DNA of 64,000 nt from Streptomyces aureus (GTDB lineage: Bacteria > Actinomycetota > Actinomycetes > Streptomycetales > Streptomycetaceae): positions 248,001-312,000 of the forward strand of contig NZ_JNZD01000002.1 of assembly GCF_000725495.1 (NCBI RefSeq), read 5' to 3'. A program made the position numbers and the translations under genes. The notes below the pieces were generated by a model. It saw only the letters and a list, made by a program, of their open reading frames with translations. It was not told the origin of the DNA and made no database searches. Positions within the stretch are counted from its first letter, which is position 1, and each line of letters opens with the position of its first letter. This document shows positions 45,261 to 54,226 of the stretch, one piece after another.

Positions 45261-46523
45261 ATGACGATCGGATTCTCATTCCGGACCGCCGCTTCACGCT
45301 CCGCGGTCACGCGTACCGCCCTGACCTGCTCCGCCCTCTGCGCGGCCGGTCTGCTCGCCGCGGCGCAGAGCCCGGCCACCGCAGTCACCACCGCGGTCGC
45401 CGGGGCGCCGCGGCCCGCGGCGCCGCCACCCGCCTCGCTCGACCGGACAGGCACCCTGGTCCGGGCCCGGCCCGGGGCACCCGACGTCCCGGACGTCTCC
45501 GCGCTGTCCTGGCTGGTCGCCGACGCCCGTACCGGAGACGTCCTCGCCTCGCACAACGCCCACCGCAGACTGCCGCCCGCGAGCACCCTCAAGACGCTGT
45601 TCGCCCTCACCGTCCTGCCGACGCTGCCCGGCACCACCCTGCACACCGTCAGGGAGCGGGAACTGGAGGGCATCGGCGCGGGCAGCAGCATGGTCGGAGT
45701 GGAGGACGGCATCACCTACCGGGTCGCGGACCTGTGGCGCGGGGTCTTCCTCAACTCCGGCAACGACGCGGTGCACGTGCTCGCCTCGATGAACGGCGGC
45801 TGGACGAGCACCGCCGCCCAGATGCAGGCCAAGGCCCGCGCCCTGGGCGCCGACGACACCCACGTCGTCTCGCCGGACGGGTACGACACACCCGGGCAGG
45901 TCTCCTCCGCCTACGACCTGGCGGTGTTCGGACGGGCCGGGCTGCGCAACCCCGACTTCGCCCGCTACTGCTCCACGGCCGAGGCGATGTTCCCCGGCGA
46001 GGCCGGCTCCCGGTACGGCATCCAGAACACCAACCGGCTGCTCACCGGCGCGAACGGGGTGGGGCACTACCCCGGACTGATCGGGGTCAAGAACGGCTAC
46101 ACCACCAACGCGGGCAACACGCTGATCGCCGCGGCCAAGCGCGGCTCCCGCACCCTGGTGGTCACGGTGATGAACCCTCAGGCGGGCGGCGGACTGACGG
46201 TGTACGAGGAGGCGCGCTCACTGCTCGACTGGGGCTTCGCCGCCGACGGCCGGGTCGATCCCGTGGGAACCCTGCCCGAGGTCCCGGCCGCTCCCGCGGC
46301 CGCCGCAGGCCCCTCCGCCCCCGCCGCACGTCACGGCGGCCCCGCCCGGTCCCCGGCCGCCGTCCGGCCCGCGGACAGCGCGCGTCCCGTGGCCGCCGCG
46401 CCCTCGGACGACGAGGAGTCCGGCTGGTCGGACGCGGCCGGGATCGCCGGGGCCGCCGCACTGGGCGCCGCCGGGGTCGCGCTGGTCCTGCGGCTCAGGG
46501 CGCGCCGCTCCGGACGCGGCTGA
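45261..46523 (+). CDS. D-alanyl-D-alanine carboxypeptidase (penicillin-binding protein 5 type)
   Basis: 420 aa. Signal or anchor segment at 18-45, then the serine peptidase domain: SxxK PASTLK (106-111, Ser108), NSGND (165-169) and VKNGYT in place of KTG. It trims the terminal D-Ala from peptidoglycan pentapeptides. A Pro/Ala-rich stalk and a C-terminal membrane helix (AAGIAGAAALGAAGVALVL) end in RARRSGRG. The last 193 bases overlap the opposing GT-C gene. No SD is visible; TACGTT lies 6 bases before the ATG, so leaderless translation is possible. Confidence 0.88.
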   Translation: MTIGFSFRTAASRSAVTRTALTCSALCAAGLLAAAQSPATAVTTAVAGAPRPAAPPPASLDRTGTLVRARPGAPDVPDVSALSWLVADARTGDVLASHNAHRRLPPASTLKTLFALTVLPTLPGTTLHTVRERELEGIGAGSSMVGVEDGITYRVADLWRGVFLNSGNDAVHVLASMNGGWTSTAAQMQAKARALGADDTHVVSPDGYDTPGQVSSAYDLAVFGRAGLRNPDFARYCSTAEAMFPGEAGSRYGIQNTNRLLTGANGVGHYPGLIGVKNGYTTNAGNTLIAAAKRGSRTLVVTVMNPQAGGGLTVYEEARSLLDWGFAADGRVDPVGTLPEVPAAPAAAAGPSAPAARHGGPARSPAAVRPADSARPVAAAPSDDEESGWSDAAGIAGAAALGAAGVALVLRLRARRSGRG

Positions 46524-47635
46524 CCCACCGGCAGCCACAGCAGCAGCCCGAGCGTGATCCACGCGTAGGTGTTGCTGCCGAGGAAGCCGTCGAGGCCCGA
46601 GGCGTCGTCGAACCACAGCCACACCACGCTGCTGCACAGCACCACGTACAGGGCCGCCGCCGTCCGCGGCCGGCGCCGCCGCAGTAGCACGGCGAAGGAC
46701 GGCAGCAGCCAGACGAGGTGGTGCACCCAGGTGATCGGGCTGACGAGGCAGGCGGTCAGCCCGGTCAGGGCGAAGGCCCCGGCCCAGTCCTCCTCGGCGA
46801 GGGCCCGCGACGTCCGCCGCGCCCAGACCGCCAGGACCAGCAGGGCGAGCGCCGCCCACAGCGCCCTGCTCGGCTCCTGCGGTGCCACGAGCCGGGCCAG
46901 CACCCCCTGCAGGGACTGGTTGGAGACATAGGCCAGGCGGCCGATGCGGGAGGTGTCCCACAGCGCGTCGGTCCAGTAGAAGCGCGAGGCGTCCGGCACC
47001 ACCCAGACCGCCAGCGCGGTGGCCGCCGCGGCGACTGCCGTGGCGACACCGGCGGCCCGCCTGCGGCGGCCCAGCAGCAGGAGCGCGATGAACAGCGCCG
47101 GCGTCAGCTTGACCGCCGCGGCGAGCCCGATCCCCACGCCCGCCCACCGGCCCCGGCCGCTCGACAGCAGCCAGGCGTCGCCGAGGACCAGGGCGAGCAG
47201 CACCAGGTTGACCTGGCCGAAGCTGAAGGTGTCGCGGACCGGTTCCAGCAGCGCCAGCAGACAGGCCGTCAGGGCGCAGCCGAACCAGCCGTAGCGGCGC
47301 AGCTCGGGCCCGAGCAGGATGCCCACGACCAGGGTCAGGGCGAGGACGTTGAGCAGCAGCGCGAGGGCGATCGCCGTGGGCAGCCCGACCAGGGCCATGG
47401 GCAGCATGCCGAGGGCCGCGAACGGCGGATAGGTGAAGCCGTACGCCGTGCCCGGCACCCGGTAGTCGTAGATGCTGCCGCCGTGGTGGACCCAGGAGTC
47501 GACCGCGCCGTAGTAGACGCGTAGGTCGAACCAGTCGCGCAGCAGGGGCACCGTGGCCGTGAACGCTCCGACGGCCACGGCCAGGGTCAGGACGAACAGC
47601 AGTCGCCGTCGGTCGGTGCTGAGCAGTGCCGTCAT
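46331..47635 (-). CDS. GT87-type membrane glycosyltransferase (DUF2029)
   Basis: 434 aa, about nine membrane helices. The first loop has DLRVYYGAVDSWVHHGGSIYDY, in which an Asp precedes a Tyr-rich segment, as in polyprenyl-phosphate-mannose-dependent GT-C enzymes. FGQVNLVLLALVLGD and GLAAAVKLTPALFIALLL are GT87 signatures. It probably adds alpha-mannose to a lipid glycan at the outer face of the membrane. Its basic, Ser/Ala/Pro-rich tail (about 62 residues) lies on the strand opposite the carboxypeptidase end. It overlaps the next gene by ATGA. Confidence 0.82.
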   Translation of the reverse strand: MTALLSTDRRRLLFVLTLAVAVGAFTATVPLLRDWFDLRVYYGAVDSWVHHGGSIYDYRVPGTAYGFTYPPFAALGMLPMALVGLPTAIALALLLNVLALTLVVGILLGPELRRYGWFGCALTACLLALLEPVRDTFSFGQVNLVLLALVLGDAWLLSSGRGRWAGVGIGLAAAVKLTPALFIALLLLGRRRRAAGVATAVAAAATALAVWVVPDASRFYWTDALWDTSRIGRLAYVSNQSLQGVLARLVAPQEPSRALWAALALLVLAVWARRTSRALAEEDWAGAFALTGLTACLVSPITWVHHLVWLLPSFAVLLRRRRPRTAAALYVVLCSSVVWLWFDDASGLDGFLGSNTYAWITLGLLLWLPVGQPRPERRALSRRTSATPAAPSAAAPAIPAASDQPDSSSSEGAAATGRALSAGRTAAGDRAGPP

Positions 47636-49047
47636 GCCGTCCGCTCCAGACCCGGTGCCGGTGCCTGCGCCGCCTGGTGGGCCTGCCAGAGCACGACGAG
47701 GGCGAGCAGGCCCCCGGAGACGGCGAGGATCACCTGGCCGGCGTCCGCCGGCGATCCGCTGGGCAGCACCGCGAGGGCGAGCACGGCGCTGGCTGCGGCG
47801 ACCCGGCCGCGCACCGATCCGGTCGGCGCCGCCGCGGCGATGAGGAACAGCCCCCACAAGGCGTACCAGGGGCGGATCGCCGGTCCGAACACGGCCACCG
47901 CGGCCAGGCTCAGGCCGAGCGCGTAGACCGGGTGCGGACGCAGCCGCAGCCATATGAAGAGCAGCAGTCCCACGGTCGCCAGGAGCCCCGCGGCGTGCCA
48001 GGCGGGCATCGCGAGCGGCGCGAGTCCGCTGCCGAGCTTCTGCAGCAGGGCACCGGTCATGCGCCCCAGCAGGCTGGTGGGCGACCAGTTGTGCGGTGAC
48101 ACGGGGGTCCTCAGGGCCGCTATCCAGCCGTAGCCGGTACCGGCGACCGCGGTCGCGGCGAGCGTCGTGGCGACCGCGGCCACGCCGGTGGTCAGCGTCG
48201 CCCGCGCGGTCCCCCAGCGGCCCTGGCCGCGCCCGCGCAGCGCGATCACCGCGACCAGCCCCAGCGCGGCGGGCGCCTTGACCAGGGCGGCGAGGGTCAC
48301 CAGCACGGCGCCCGCCAGAGGCCGGCGGCCGCGCGCGGCCACCAGGCCCACGCCGAGCAGTCCGAGCATGATGGCGTCGTTGTGCGCGCCGGCCACCAGG
48401 TGCAGCAGGACCAGGGGGTTCAGGGCGCCCAGCCACAGCGCCGCGGCCGGATCGGCACCGCTGTGCCGGGCGAGCCGGGGCAGGGCCGCCGCCATCAGGG
48501 CCACACCGAGCAGCGCGACCATGCGCATGCCGAACAGCCCGGCCGGTATCTCGCCGCGGGTGAGCGACGACAGACCGCGGGCGACCGCGAGGAAGACGGG
48601 GCCGTAGGGCGTGGTCGTGCTCTGCCACACCGGCGCGACCTCGTCGGCGAGCGGGCCGCCGAGCCGCGCGGGGCCGTAGGCGTAGACGTCGATGTGGGCG
48701 TCGACCATGGCGCCCTGGGCGAGATAGCTGTACACGTCCCTGCTGAACAGCGGCGGCGCGAGCAGGAGCGGCGCGGCCCAGGTGGCCAGGACCAGCAGCA
48801 GGGAACGCGGGGTCGGCGGTGCGGGACCACGGACGACGGTGCCCAGGAGCGCCCAGGCGGCTATCAGCAGGACGACGCCGAAGTACACCCCGACCAGGCC
48901 CAGGACCGCCCGCCCCGACTCGGGCGAGAGCAGGTCGCGGGCGGGCAGGGCACCCGCGGTCTCGCCGCCCAGCGCGAGGACGGCGGTACCGGCGAGGCCC
49001 AGGGCCTGGCAGCGGCGGAGATCGACGGGAAAAGCCGTGGCCAACAC
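47632..49047 (-). CDS. MptB-type alpha-1,6-mannosyltransferase
   Basis: 471 aa, about 12 membrane helices. SRDVYSYLAQGAMVDAHIDVYAYGP is the family's acidic loop, and TTTPYGPVFLAVARGLSSL plus NWSPTSLLGRMTGALLQKLG match actinobacterial MptB/MptA-type enzymes that use polyprenyl-phosphomannose. It is coupled to the GT87 gene by a 4-base overlap, so the two probably act on the same lipomannan-like or wall glycan. GTG start; the true start may be a few codons off. Confidence 0.82.
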   Translation of the reverse strand: MLATAFPVDLRRCQALGLAGTAVLALGGETAGALPARDLLSPESGRAVLGLVGVYFGVVLLIAAWALLGTVVRGPAPPTPRSLLLVLATWAAPLLLAPPLFSRDVYSYLAQGAMVDAHIDVYAYGPARLGGPLADEVAPVWQSTTTPYGPVFLAVARGLSSLTRGEIPAGLFGMRMVALLGVALMAAALPRLARHSGADPAAALWLGALNPLVLLHLVAGAHNDAIMLGLLGVGLVAARGRRPLAGAVLVTLAALVKAPAALGLVAVIALRGRGQGRWGTARATLTTGVAAVATTLAATAVAGTGYGWIAALRTPVSPHNWSPTSLLGRMTGALLQKLGSGLAPLAMPAWHAAGLLATVGLLLFIWLRLRPHPVYALGLSLAAVAVFGPAIRPWYALWGLFLIAAAAPTGSVRGRVAAASAVLALAVLPSGSPADAGQVILAVSGGLLALVVLWQAHQAAQAPAPGLERTA

Positions 49048-49109
49048 TCCGCAAGCGTGTCAACGCCGGGTGGCCGGAAGGCGACGCGGCACCCTCCGGG
49101 CGGGGTCCG

Positions 49110-49153
49110 GCGCGTGACCTCCGTGGGTGGGGAAGCGCGTGACCTCCGTGGGG
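49110..49153. repeat. 25-bp direct repeat, two copies
   Basis: GCGCGTGACCTCCGTGGG occurs at 49110 and at 49135, with a period of 25 bp, in the short gap between the MptB-type gene and the glutaminase gene. Confidence 0.7.
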
Positions 49154-49164
49154 TGGAAGGCGGG

Positions 49165-50115
49165 TCAGAACACGGACAGCCCGGTCAGGGTCGTGAAGCG
49201 GTCGAGGGCGGCCACGCCCGCGACCGAGTTGCCGCGTTCGTCGAGACCCGGGCTCCAGACGCACAGGGTGCAGCGGCCCGGCACCACGGCGATGATGCCG
49301 CCGCCCACCCCGCTCTTGCCGGGAAGCCCGACGCGGTAGGCGAAGTCGCCCGCGGCGTCGTAGGTCCCGCAGGTCAGCATGATCGCGTTGATCTGCTTGG
49401 CCTGGCTGCGGGGCAGGAGCCGGCCGCCGTCGGCGCGGATGCCGTGCCGGGCCAGGAACCCGGTGGCCAGGGCCAGGTCGGCGCAGGAGGCGGCGATCGA
49501 GCACTGCAGGAAGTACTGGTCGAGCAGGGCGGGCACCGGGTTGTCGATGTTGCCGTAGGAGGCCATGAAGTGGGCGAGTGCCGCGTTGCGGTCGCCGTTG
49601 GCGGTCTCGGAGGCGGCGATGTCCCGGTCGAAGTCGAGGCCCGCGTTGCCGCTCTCGGCGCGCAGGAACTCCAGCAGGGTGCCGGCCGCGTCGCCGGTAC
49701 GGGTCTGCAGCCGGTCGGTGACGACGAGGGCTCCGGCGTTGATGAACGGGTTGCGCGGGATGCCGTTCTCGTACTCGAGCTGGACCAGGGAGTTGAACGG
49801 ATTGCCCGAGGGCTCCCGGCCGACGTGCTCCCACAGGGCGTCCCCCTCGCGGGCCAGGTCGAGGGCGAGGGTGAAGACCTTGGTGATGGACTGCGTGGAG
49901 AACGGCTGCCGCCAGTCCCCCACGCCGTAGACCGTGCCGTCGAGTTCCGCGACGGCCATGCCGAAGCGGCGCGGGTCGCAGGCGGCCAGGGCCGGGATGT
50001 AGTCGGCGGGCCGGCCGCGCCCCGGTGTCTGCGCGATCTCGGTGGCGATGCGCTCCAGGACCGGCTGGAAGGTCAGGGAGGACGGAGGCGAGGTGTTCCC
50101 GGGCATGATCGCCAT
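49165..50115 (-). CDS. glsA: Glutaminase
   Basis: 316 aa, serine-dependent beta-lactamase-like glutaminase. The SxxK motif is in FSTQSITKVF; NPFINAGALVVTD, ASYGNIDNPVPALLDQYF and GLPGKSGVGGGIIAVVPG are conserved blocks around the active site. It converts glutamine to glutamate and ammonia. An ATG at 50115 (start MAIMPGNT) is used; the next ATG at 50106 is an equally possible start. Confidence 0.94.
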   Translation of the reverse strand: MAIMPGNTSPPSSLTFQPVLERIATEIAQTPGRGRPADYIPALAACDPRRFGMAVAELDGTVYGVGDWRQPFSTQSITKVFTLALDLAREGDALWEHVGREPSGNPFNSLVQLEYENGIPRNPFINAGALVVTDRLQTRTGDAAGTLLEFLRAESGNAGLDFDRDIAASETANGDRNAALAHFMASYGNIDNPVPALLDQYFLQCSIAASCADLALATGFLARHGIRADGGRLLPRSQAKQINAIMLTCGTYDAAGDFAYRVGLPGKSGVGGGIIAVVPGRCTLCVWSPGLDERGNSVAGVAALDRFTTLTGLSVF

Positions 50116-50272
50116 TGTGCCGCCCGCTCCGCCGCGCGGCCCGCCGGCCCGGCCCTGTGCCCGAAGCCGCAGGTCGGAGCGTGCCTCCCGCCAGGCGGTG
50201 CGGGGCGGCCCGGCTCCCCTCGGCGCGGGCGGGCGCCGTCCGGCCTCCCGCCGAGAGGCGCGCCGGAACGAC

Positions 50273-50313
50273 ACAGGGGGCGCGAAGCCGGAATCCGGCT
50301 TCGCGCCCCCTGT
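50273..50313 (-). terminator. Strong terminator after uppP
   Basis: A perfect 20-bp inverted repeat (50273-50292 with 50294-50313) separated by one base, with GAATC as the practical loop. It lies 50 bases beyond the uppP stop in the minus direction and before the glutaminase gene. GC-rich with no U-tract. Confidence 0.8.
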
Positions 50314-50363
50314 GGGTGGGACCGTCCGCTCCCGGAGCCGGTGCGTACCGGCTCCGGAGCGTG

Positions 50364-51200
50364 TCAGCTGTCGATGACCCCGGCGCCCAGCAGGCCGAAG
50401 AGCAGCACGCCGATGACGATGCGGTAGATCACGAAGGCGTTGAAGGAGTGCTTGGCGACGAACTTCAGGAGCCAGGCGATGGAGGCGTACGCGACGACGA
50501 ACGACACGACGGTGCCGGTGATCAGCGGCGCGGCGCCCACACCGGTGCCGAGGGCGTCCTTCAACTCGTACAGGCCGGCGCCGGTCAGGGCCGGGATGCC
50601 GAGGAAGAAGGAGAGCCGGGTGGCGGCGACACGGTCCAGGTCGAGGATGAGGCCCGTCGACATGGTGGCGCCGGAGCGCGAGAAGCCGGGGAAGAGCAGG
50701 GCGAGGATCTGGGAGCTGCCGACCAGCATCGCGTCCTTGAACGAGACGTCGTCCTCACCGCGCTTGTGGCGGCCCATCTGGTCCGCGGCCCACATCACGG
50801 CACTGCCCGCGATCAGCGAACCGGCGACCACCCACAGGGACGCCAGCGGCCCCTCGATGAGCGGCTTGGCCGCGAGGCCCACGGCCACGATCGGGATCGT
50901 CGCGTAGATGACCCACCAGGCGAACTTGTAGTCGTGGTGGTGACGCTCGTCCTTGTTGCGCAGACCACGTCCCCAGGCGGAGACGATCCGCACGATGTCC
51001 TTGAAGAAGTACACGAGCACGGCGGCGATGGCGCCGACCTGGATGACCGCGGAGAAGCCGACGACGGCGTCGTCGTCGACGGGGATGTTCATCAGGCCCT
51101 CGGTGATCTTGAGATGACCGGTCGAGGACACGGGAAGGAATTCGGTCACCCCCTCGACGATTCCGAGGACGACGGCCTGACCGACGTTGATGACGCTCAT
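50364..51200 (-). CDS. uppP: Undecaprenyl-diphosphate phosphatase
   Basis: 278 aa, eight membrane helices. The two family signatures are EGVTEFLPVSSTGHL (16-30) and PGFSRSGAT, which supply the acidic, Arg and Ser residues that dephosphorylate undecaprenyl diphosphate for recycling in peptidoglycan synthesis. A full-length BacA/UppP. The ATG is at 51200; the longer ORF fuses to upstream shadow sequence. Confidence 0.95.
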   Translation of the reverse strand: MSVINVGQAVVLGIVEGVTEFLPVSSTGHLKITEGLMNIPVDDDAVVGFSAVIQVGAIAAVLVYFFKDIVRIVSAWGRGLRNKDERHHHDYKFAWWVIYATIPIVAVGLAAKPLIEGPLASLWVVAGSLIAGSAVMWAADQMGRHKRGEDDVSFKDAMLVGSSQILALLFPGFSRSGATMSTGLILDLDRVAATRLSFFLGIPALTGAGLYELKDALGTGVGAAPLITGTVVSFVVAYASIAWLLKFVAKHSFNAFVIYRIVIGVLLFGLLGAGVIDS

Positions 51201-51283
51201 GGGATCCAGTTCTGAAAAGTTGGTCGACAGTGCTGTAGACGGTGCAGGAGACAGTGTTGCGTACGCACACCGACGCCCGACAC

Positions 51284-51658
51284 CTAGGTCCACAAAGCTT
51301 GCGCAAACGAGACCCCGGCGAACGCCGCGCCGAGGCCCGCCGTCACACTCACGATCACGTTGGCCGCAGCGTAGAACGCCGCACCCGTCTCGGTCAGCCG
51401 CAGGGTCTCGTACGAGAACGTCGAGTACGTGGTGAGCGCCCCGCACAGGCCGGTCCCGATCAGCAGTTGCAGGTGTCCGGACACCTGCCCCGCCGAGGCG
51501 GCACCGGTCAGCAGACCGAGGACGAGGCACCCGGTCACGTTCACGACGAGGGTGCCCCAGGGGAAGACCGTATCGTGCCTCTGCTGGACCGCCCGGTCGG
51601 TCAGATAGCGCAGGGGTGCTCCGACCGCGGCACCGATGATCACCAGCAGCCAGTTCAC
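51284..51658 (-). CDS. crcB: CrcB/Fluc fluoride exporter subunit
   Basis: 124 aa, four membrane helices. GAPLRYLTD (14-22), [15 protein letters not shown] and [17 protein letters not shown] (the conserved TFSTF-type segment lining the fluoride pore) identify CrcB. It works as an antiparallel dimer. With a second crcB in the same operon it may form a heterodimer. Coupled to the DUF190 gene by ATGA. Confidence 0.92.
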   Translation of the reverse strand: MNWLLVIIGAAVGAPLRYLTDRAVQQRHDTVFPWGTLVVNVTGCLVLGLLTGAASAGQVSGHLQLLIGTGLCGALTTYSTFSYETLRLTETGAAFYAAANVIVSVTAGLGAAFAGVSFAQALWT

Positions 51659-52056
51659 CGCGGCTCCCCGCCTTCCGCGGACGGGCCGCCGCCCGTCGCG
51701 CCCGGTCCTTCCGCCGCCCCGCCCCGGCCCACGTACCGGATGACCTCACAGGGGTCGAGGACCACCAGGCCCTCGGTGACGAGCTCGTCGAGCTGCGGCA
51801 GGAAGGCCCGTACCCGCTCCTCGGTGTCCACGACGATCACGGCCACCGGCAGGTCCTCGCTCAGCGAGAGCAGCCGGGAGGTGTGGATGAGGGAGGAGGC
51901 GCCGAAGCCCTCGATGCCCTTGAAGACGCTGGCGCCCGCGAGGCCCGCCGCGTGGGCGCGGTGCACGATCTCCGCGTAGAGCGGCTTGTGGTGCCAGGTG
52001 TCGTTCTCGCCGACGAGGACCGTCAGCCGCAGGGCGCTGCCCGTGAGTCGTGTCAT
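51655..52056 (-). CDS. DUF190 family protein
   Basis: 133 aa. [45 protein letters not shown] is the DUF190 core, a PII-like ferredoxin-type fold. [24 protein letters not shown] continues it. DUF190 genes commonly sit between two crcB genes, suggesting a regulatory or accessory role in fluoride export. A Gly/Pro-rich tail follows. ATGA overlap with both neighbours. Confidence 0.88.
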   Translation of the reverse strand: MTRLTGSALRLTVLVGENDTWHHKPLYAEIVHRAHAAGLAGASVFKGIEGFGASSLIHTSRLLSLSEDLPVAVIVVDTEERVRAFLPQLDELVTEGLVVLDPCEVIRYVGRGGAAEGPGATGGGPSAEGGEPR

Positions 52057-52529
52057 CGCTGCCTCCGTGCCAGGGCGCGGCGCGCCGCGGTCGTGCCGAG
52101 CCACACCGCCGCGAGGGCCGCGCACAGGGTCGCGGCGAGATAGGCGAGTCCGGTGCCCGGGTGGCCGGTGCCGACCAGCCTCCGGATGTCGACGGCGTAC
52201 GTCGAGAAGGTGGTGAAGCCGCCGAGGACCCCGGTGCCGAAGAAGGGGCGCGCGAGGCGGTGGACGGCCGGCAGGTCGGTGATCAGCACCATGAGCACGC
52301 CCATGACGGCGCAGCCCACGACGTTGATCGTGAAGGTGGTCCAGGGGAAGGCGCCGTCGGACGTGGGCCACAGCAGTCCGGCCCCGTAGCGGGCCGTGGC
52401 GCCGATGACACCGCCGAGGGACACCACCGCGACGACCGGGCCCTGGCCGTGCCAGGGTGAGGGCGGTCGCGCGGGCGCGCGCACGGGGGTGCCGGGCTCG
52501 CCGACGTGGTCGGGGTGGGGGACGCTCAT
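52053..52529 (-). CDS. crcB: CrcB/Fluc fluoride exporter subunit, second copy
   Basis: 158 aa. After a Pro/His-rich, probably cytosolic 30-residue start, [35 protein letters not shown] and [19 protein letters not shown] give the four-helix CrcB core and pore motif. First gene of the operon; its ATG overlaps nothing upstream. No fluoride riboswitch was recognised by eye in the 280-bp leader. Confidence 0.92.
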   Translation of the reverse strand: MSVPHPDHVGEPGTPVRAPARPPSPWHGQGPVVAVVSLGGVIGATARYGAGLLWPTSDGAFPWTTFTINVVGCAVMGVLMVLITDLPAVHRLARPFFGTGVLGGFTTFSTYAVDIRRLVGTGHPGTGLAYLAATLCAALAAVWLGTTAARRALARRQR

Positions 52530-52808
52530 GCTCTTCGGTGCTCCTACTCGCCGGGCCGGTGCGCGCACACGGCATCGCAAGCAGGGACCGTTGGCGGCAT
52601 CCGTGCCGCGGTTCGGGTACGGCGGGCCCCACCGCCGCGCCGCGCTGCAAGATCGCGGCTGGTGAACAGGGTAACGCCGGGGGCGCGGCCCGCGCACACC
52701 CGCTCCCCGGCGCGCGGGACGCTCGGCGCGCGAGACCCTCCCCCTGCGCGAGCCCCGCCCGGGCGGGGCCTCTCCCCCCGCGCGGGCCCCGCTTCGCACG
52801 AGGAACCC

Positions 52809-53789
52809 TCAGCCGGTGGCACCCGGCAGGTCGCAGACCGCGAGGCCCCGTTCCCAGATGCTGCCGAGGATCAGTCGGCCCTCGGACTCACAGGCGCTGG
52901 TCACCATCCGGAACCGGGCCCTGCGGCTCTCCAGGTGGTGGACGACGGTGCCGTCGTCGTCGACCGCGAGGACACCCGTGGTGCCCGGGGGCCGGAACGG
53001 CGCCCGTACGGCGATCCGGGCGGCGGCGCGCCGGACGGCCGGGCCCCGGCGGTGCAGGAGTTCCAGGGCGCCGACACGGGGGCCCGCGAGGGCGACCCAG
53101 ATCGGTCCGTCCGGGGCGCGCCACAGGTTGTCGGGCTGGCCGGGGAGGTCGTCGGCGAAGGTCTCCGACTGGCCGGCCCGCGGCCCCGTGAGCCAGTAGC
53201 GGACGAGACGGAACCGGCCGGTCTCCGCGAGGACGAGGAACGACTCGTCGGCCGAGGCGGCGAGGCCGTTGGCGAACTGCAGCCCCTCCAGGAGCACTTC
53301 GGGTTCGCTCTGCCCCGGTGCGAGCCGCAGCAGACAGCCGGTCCCGGTGTGCTCGACGAGGTCGCCGATCCACTGGCCGAGCGGGTAACTCCGGCTGGAG
53401 ACGGTGAAGTACACCGTGCCGTCGGAGAGGGCGACGACATTGCTGCAGAAGCGCAGCGGGGCTCCGGCGGCCCGGTCGGCGAGGACGCGGACCACACCGT
53501 CCTCGAGCCCGATCCGCAGCAGTCCGCGTTCGGCGTCGCACACCAACAGGGCGTTGTCCGGGAGGAGTTCGAGGCCGAGCGGTCTGCCGCCCGTCTCGGC
53601 GACCACACGGACGCCGGTACGGTCGGGGTCGCCGAGACCCTCGACCCGTACGATGCGGCCGTCCTCCAGACCGGCCAGCACCCCGCCGCGGGAGTCGGCC
53701 ACCACGTCCTCGGGGCCGCGGCCGCCGAGCGGCACCGTGCGCCGGGGCGTGAGGGCCGTGGGCGCCGCCGTTCCGGACCCGTCAACCAC
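52809..53789 (-). CDS. SMP-30/gluconolactonase- or strictosidine synthase-like beta-propeller protein
   Basis: 326 aa. Six-bladed propeller repeats: [68 protein letters not shown] and [23 protein letters not shown]. These are typical of the SMP-30/APMAP group, in which metal-binding Asp/Asn line the centre. Substrate unknown, perhaps a lactone. GTG start, overlapping the ArsR-type gene by 8 bases. Confidence 0.82.
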   Translation of the reverse strand: MVDGSGTAAPTALTPRRTVPLGGRGPEDVVADSRGGVLAGLEDGRIVRVEGLGDPDRTGVRVVAETGGRPLGLELLPDNALLVCDAERGLLRIGLEDGVVRVLADRAAGAPLRFCSNVVALSDGTVYFTVSSRSYPLGQWIGDLVEHTGTGCLLRLAPGQSEPEVLLEGLQFANGLAASADESFLVLAETGRFRLVRYWLTGPRAGQSETFADDLPGQPDNLWRAPDGPIWVALAGPRVGALELLHRRGPAVRRAAARIAVRAPFRPPGTTGVLAVDDDGTVVHHLESRRARFRMVTSACESEGRLILGSIWERGLAVCDLPGATG

Positions 53790-54081
53790 GCGTCCACCAG
53801 CCCTTCTCGAAGTAATGGCTCACCTCGGCGATACGGTACTCGTCGCGGCGGTAGTACGTTCGCCGCCCCACCTTCTTGGCGCGCAGCAGGCCGATGCCGG
53901 TGAGCAGGTCGAGATGCGTGCGCGCCACGGCCCGGCTGACCCCGAGTTTGACGGCGAGGACCTCGGGGCTGACACCGTCCTCGCGAAGATCGGCGCGACG
54001 CTGCGGCGGGAAGTGCGCGGCGGGATCGCGCAACCACTCCAGGATGTCGAGCCGTTGCCCGCCGGCGGGCCCCTTCAGCAT
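53782..54081 (-). CDS. ArsR-type winged helix regulator
   Basis: 99 aa. RLDILEWLRDPAAHFPPQRRADLREDGVSPEVLAVKLGVSRAVARTHLDLL is the winged helix-turn-helix core, and GLLRAKKVGRRTYYRRDEYRI the wing. It has no visible metal-binding cysteines. It is co-transcribed, by overlap, with the propeller protein and may control it. The ATG at 54081 follows GGAGGGGG; a longer reading upstream is discarded. Confidence 0.82.
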   Translation of the reverse strand: MLKGPAGGQRLDILEWLRDPAAHFPPQRRADLREDGVSPEVLAVKLGVSRAVARTHLDLLTGIGLLRAKKVGRRTYYRRDEYRIAEVSHYFEKGWWTRG

Positions 54082-54190
54082 CGCGTCCCCCTCCGTCGTG
54101 ACGGTCTCCCGCCACTGTCCCGCAGCCGGGGGCGGCACGCACGGGCTTCGGGCGACCGTGGCCGGAGCAGGACGGCACGGAGGGGGCGCG

Positions 54191-54218
54191 GGGCCCGGCC
54201 GCACCGGCGGCCGGACCC
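54191..54218 (-). terminator. Terminator after GH53 galactanase gene
   Basis: CCGGCCGC (54195-54202) pairs with GCGGCCGG (54207-54214) around ACCG, extended by GGG/CCC beyond one mismatch. It sits 9 bases after the galactanase stop. Confidence 0.6.
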
Positions 54219-54226
54219 CTCAGGCC

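Noticed and set aside
46331..49834. A single minus-strand frame of 1167 codons spanning the glutaminase region, MptB-type and GT87 genes
   Set aside because: Most of it is a shadow frame of the glutaminase and MptB genes; only the GT87 part (46331-47635) has coherent protein features and its own ATG.
52530..52808. Fluoride riboswitch before the crcB operon
   Set aside because: The expected conserved GG-GAUGG core and pseudoknot pairing were not found by eye on the minus strand; a covariance search is needed to be sure.
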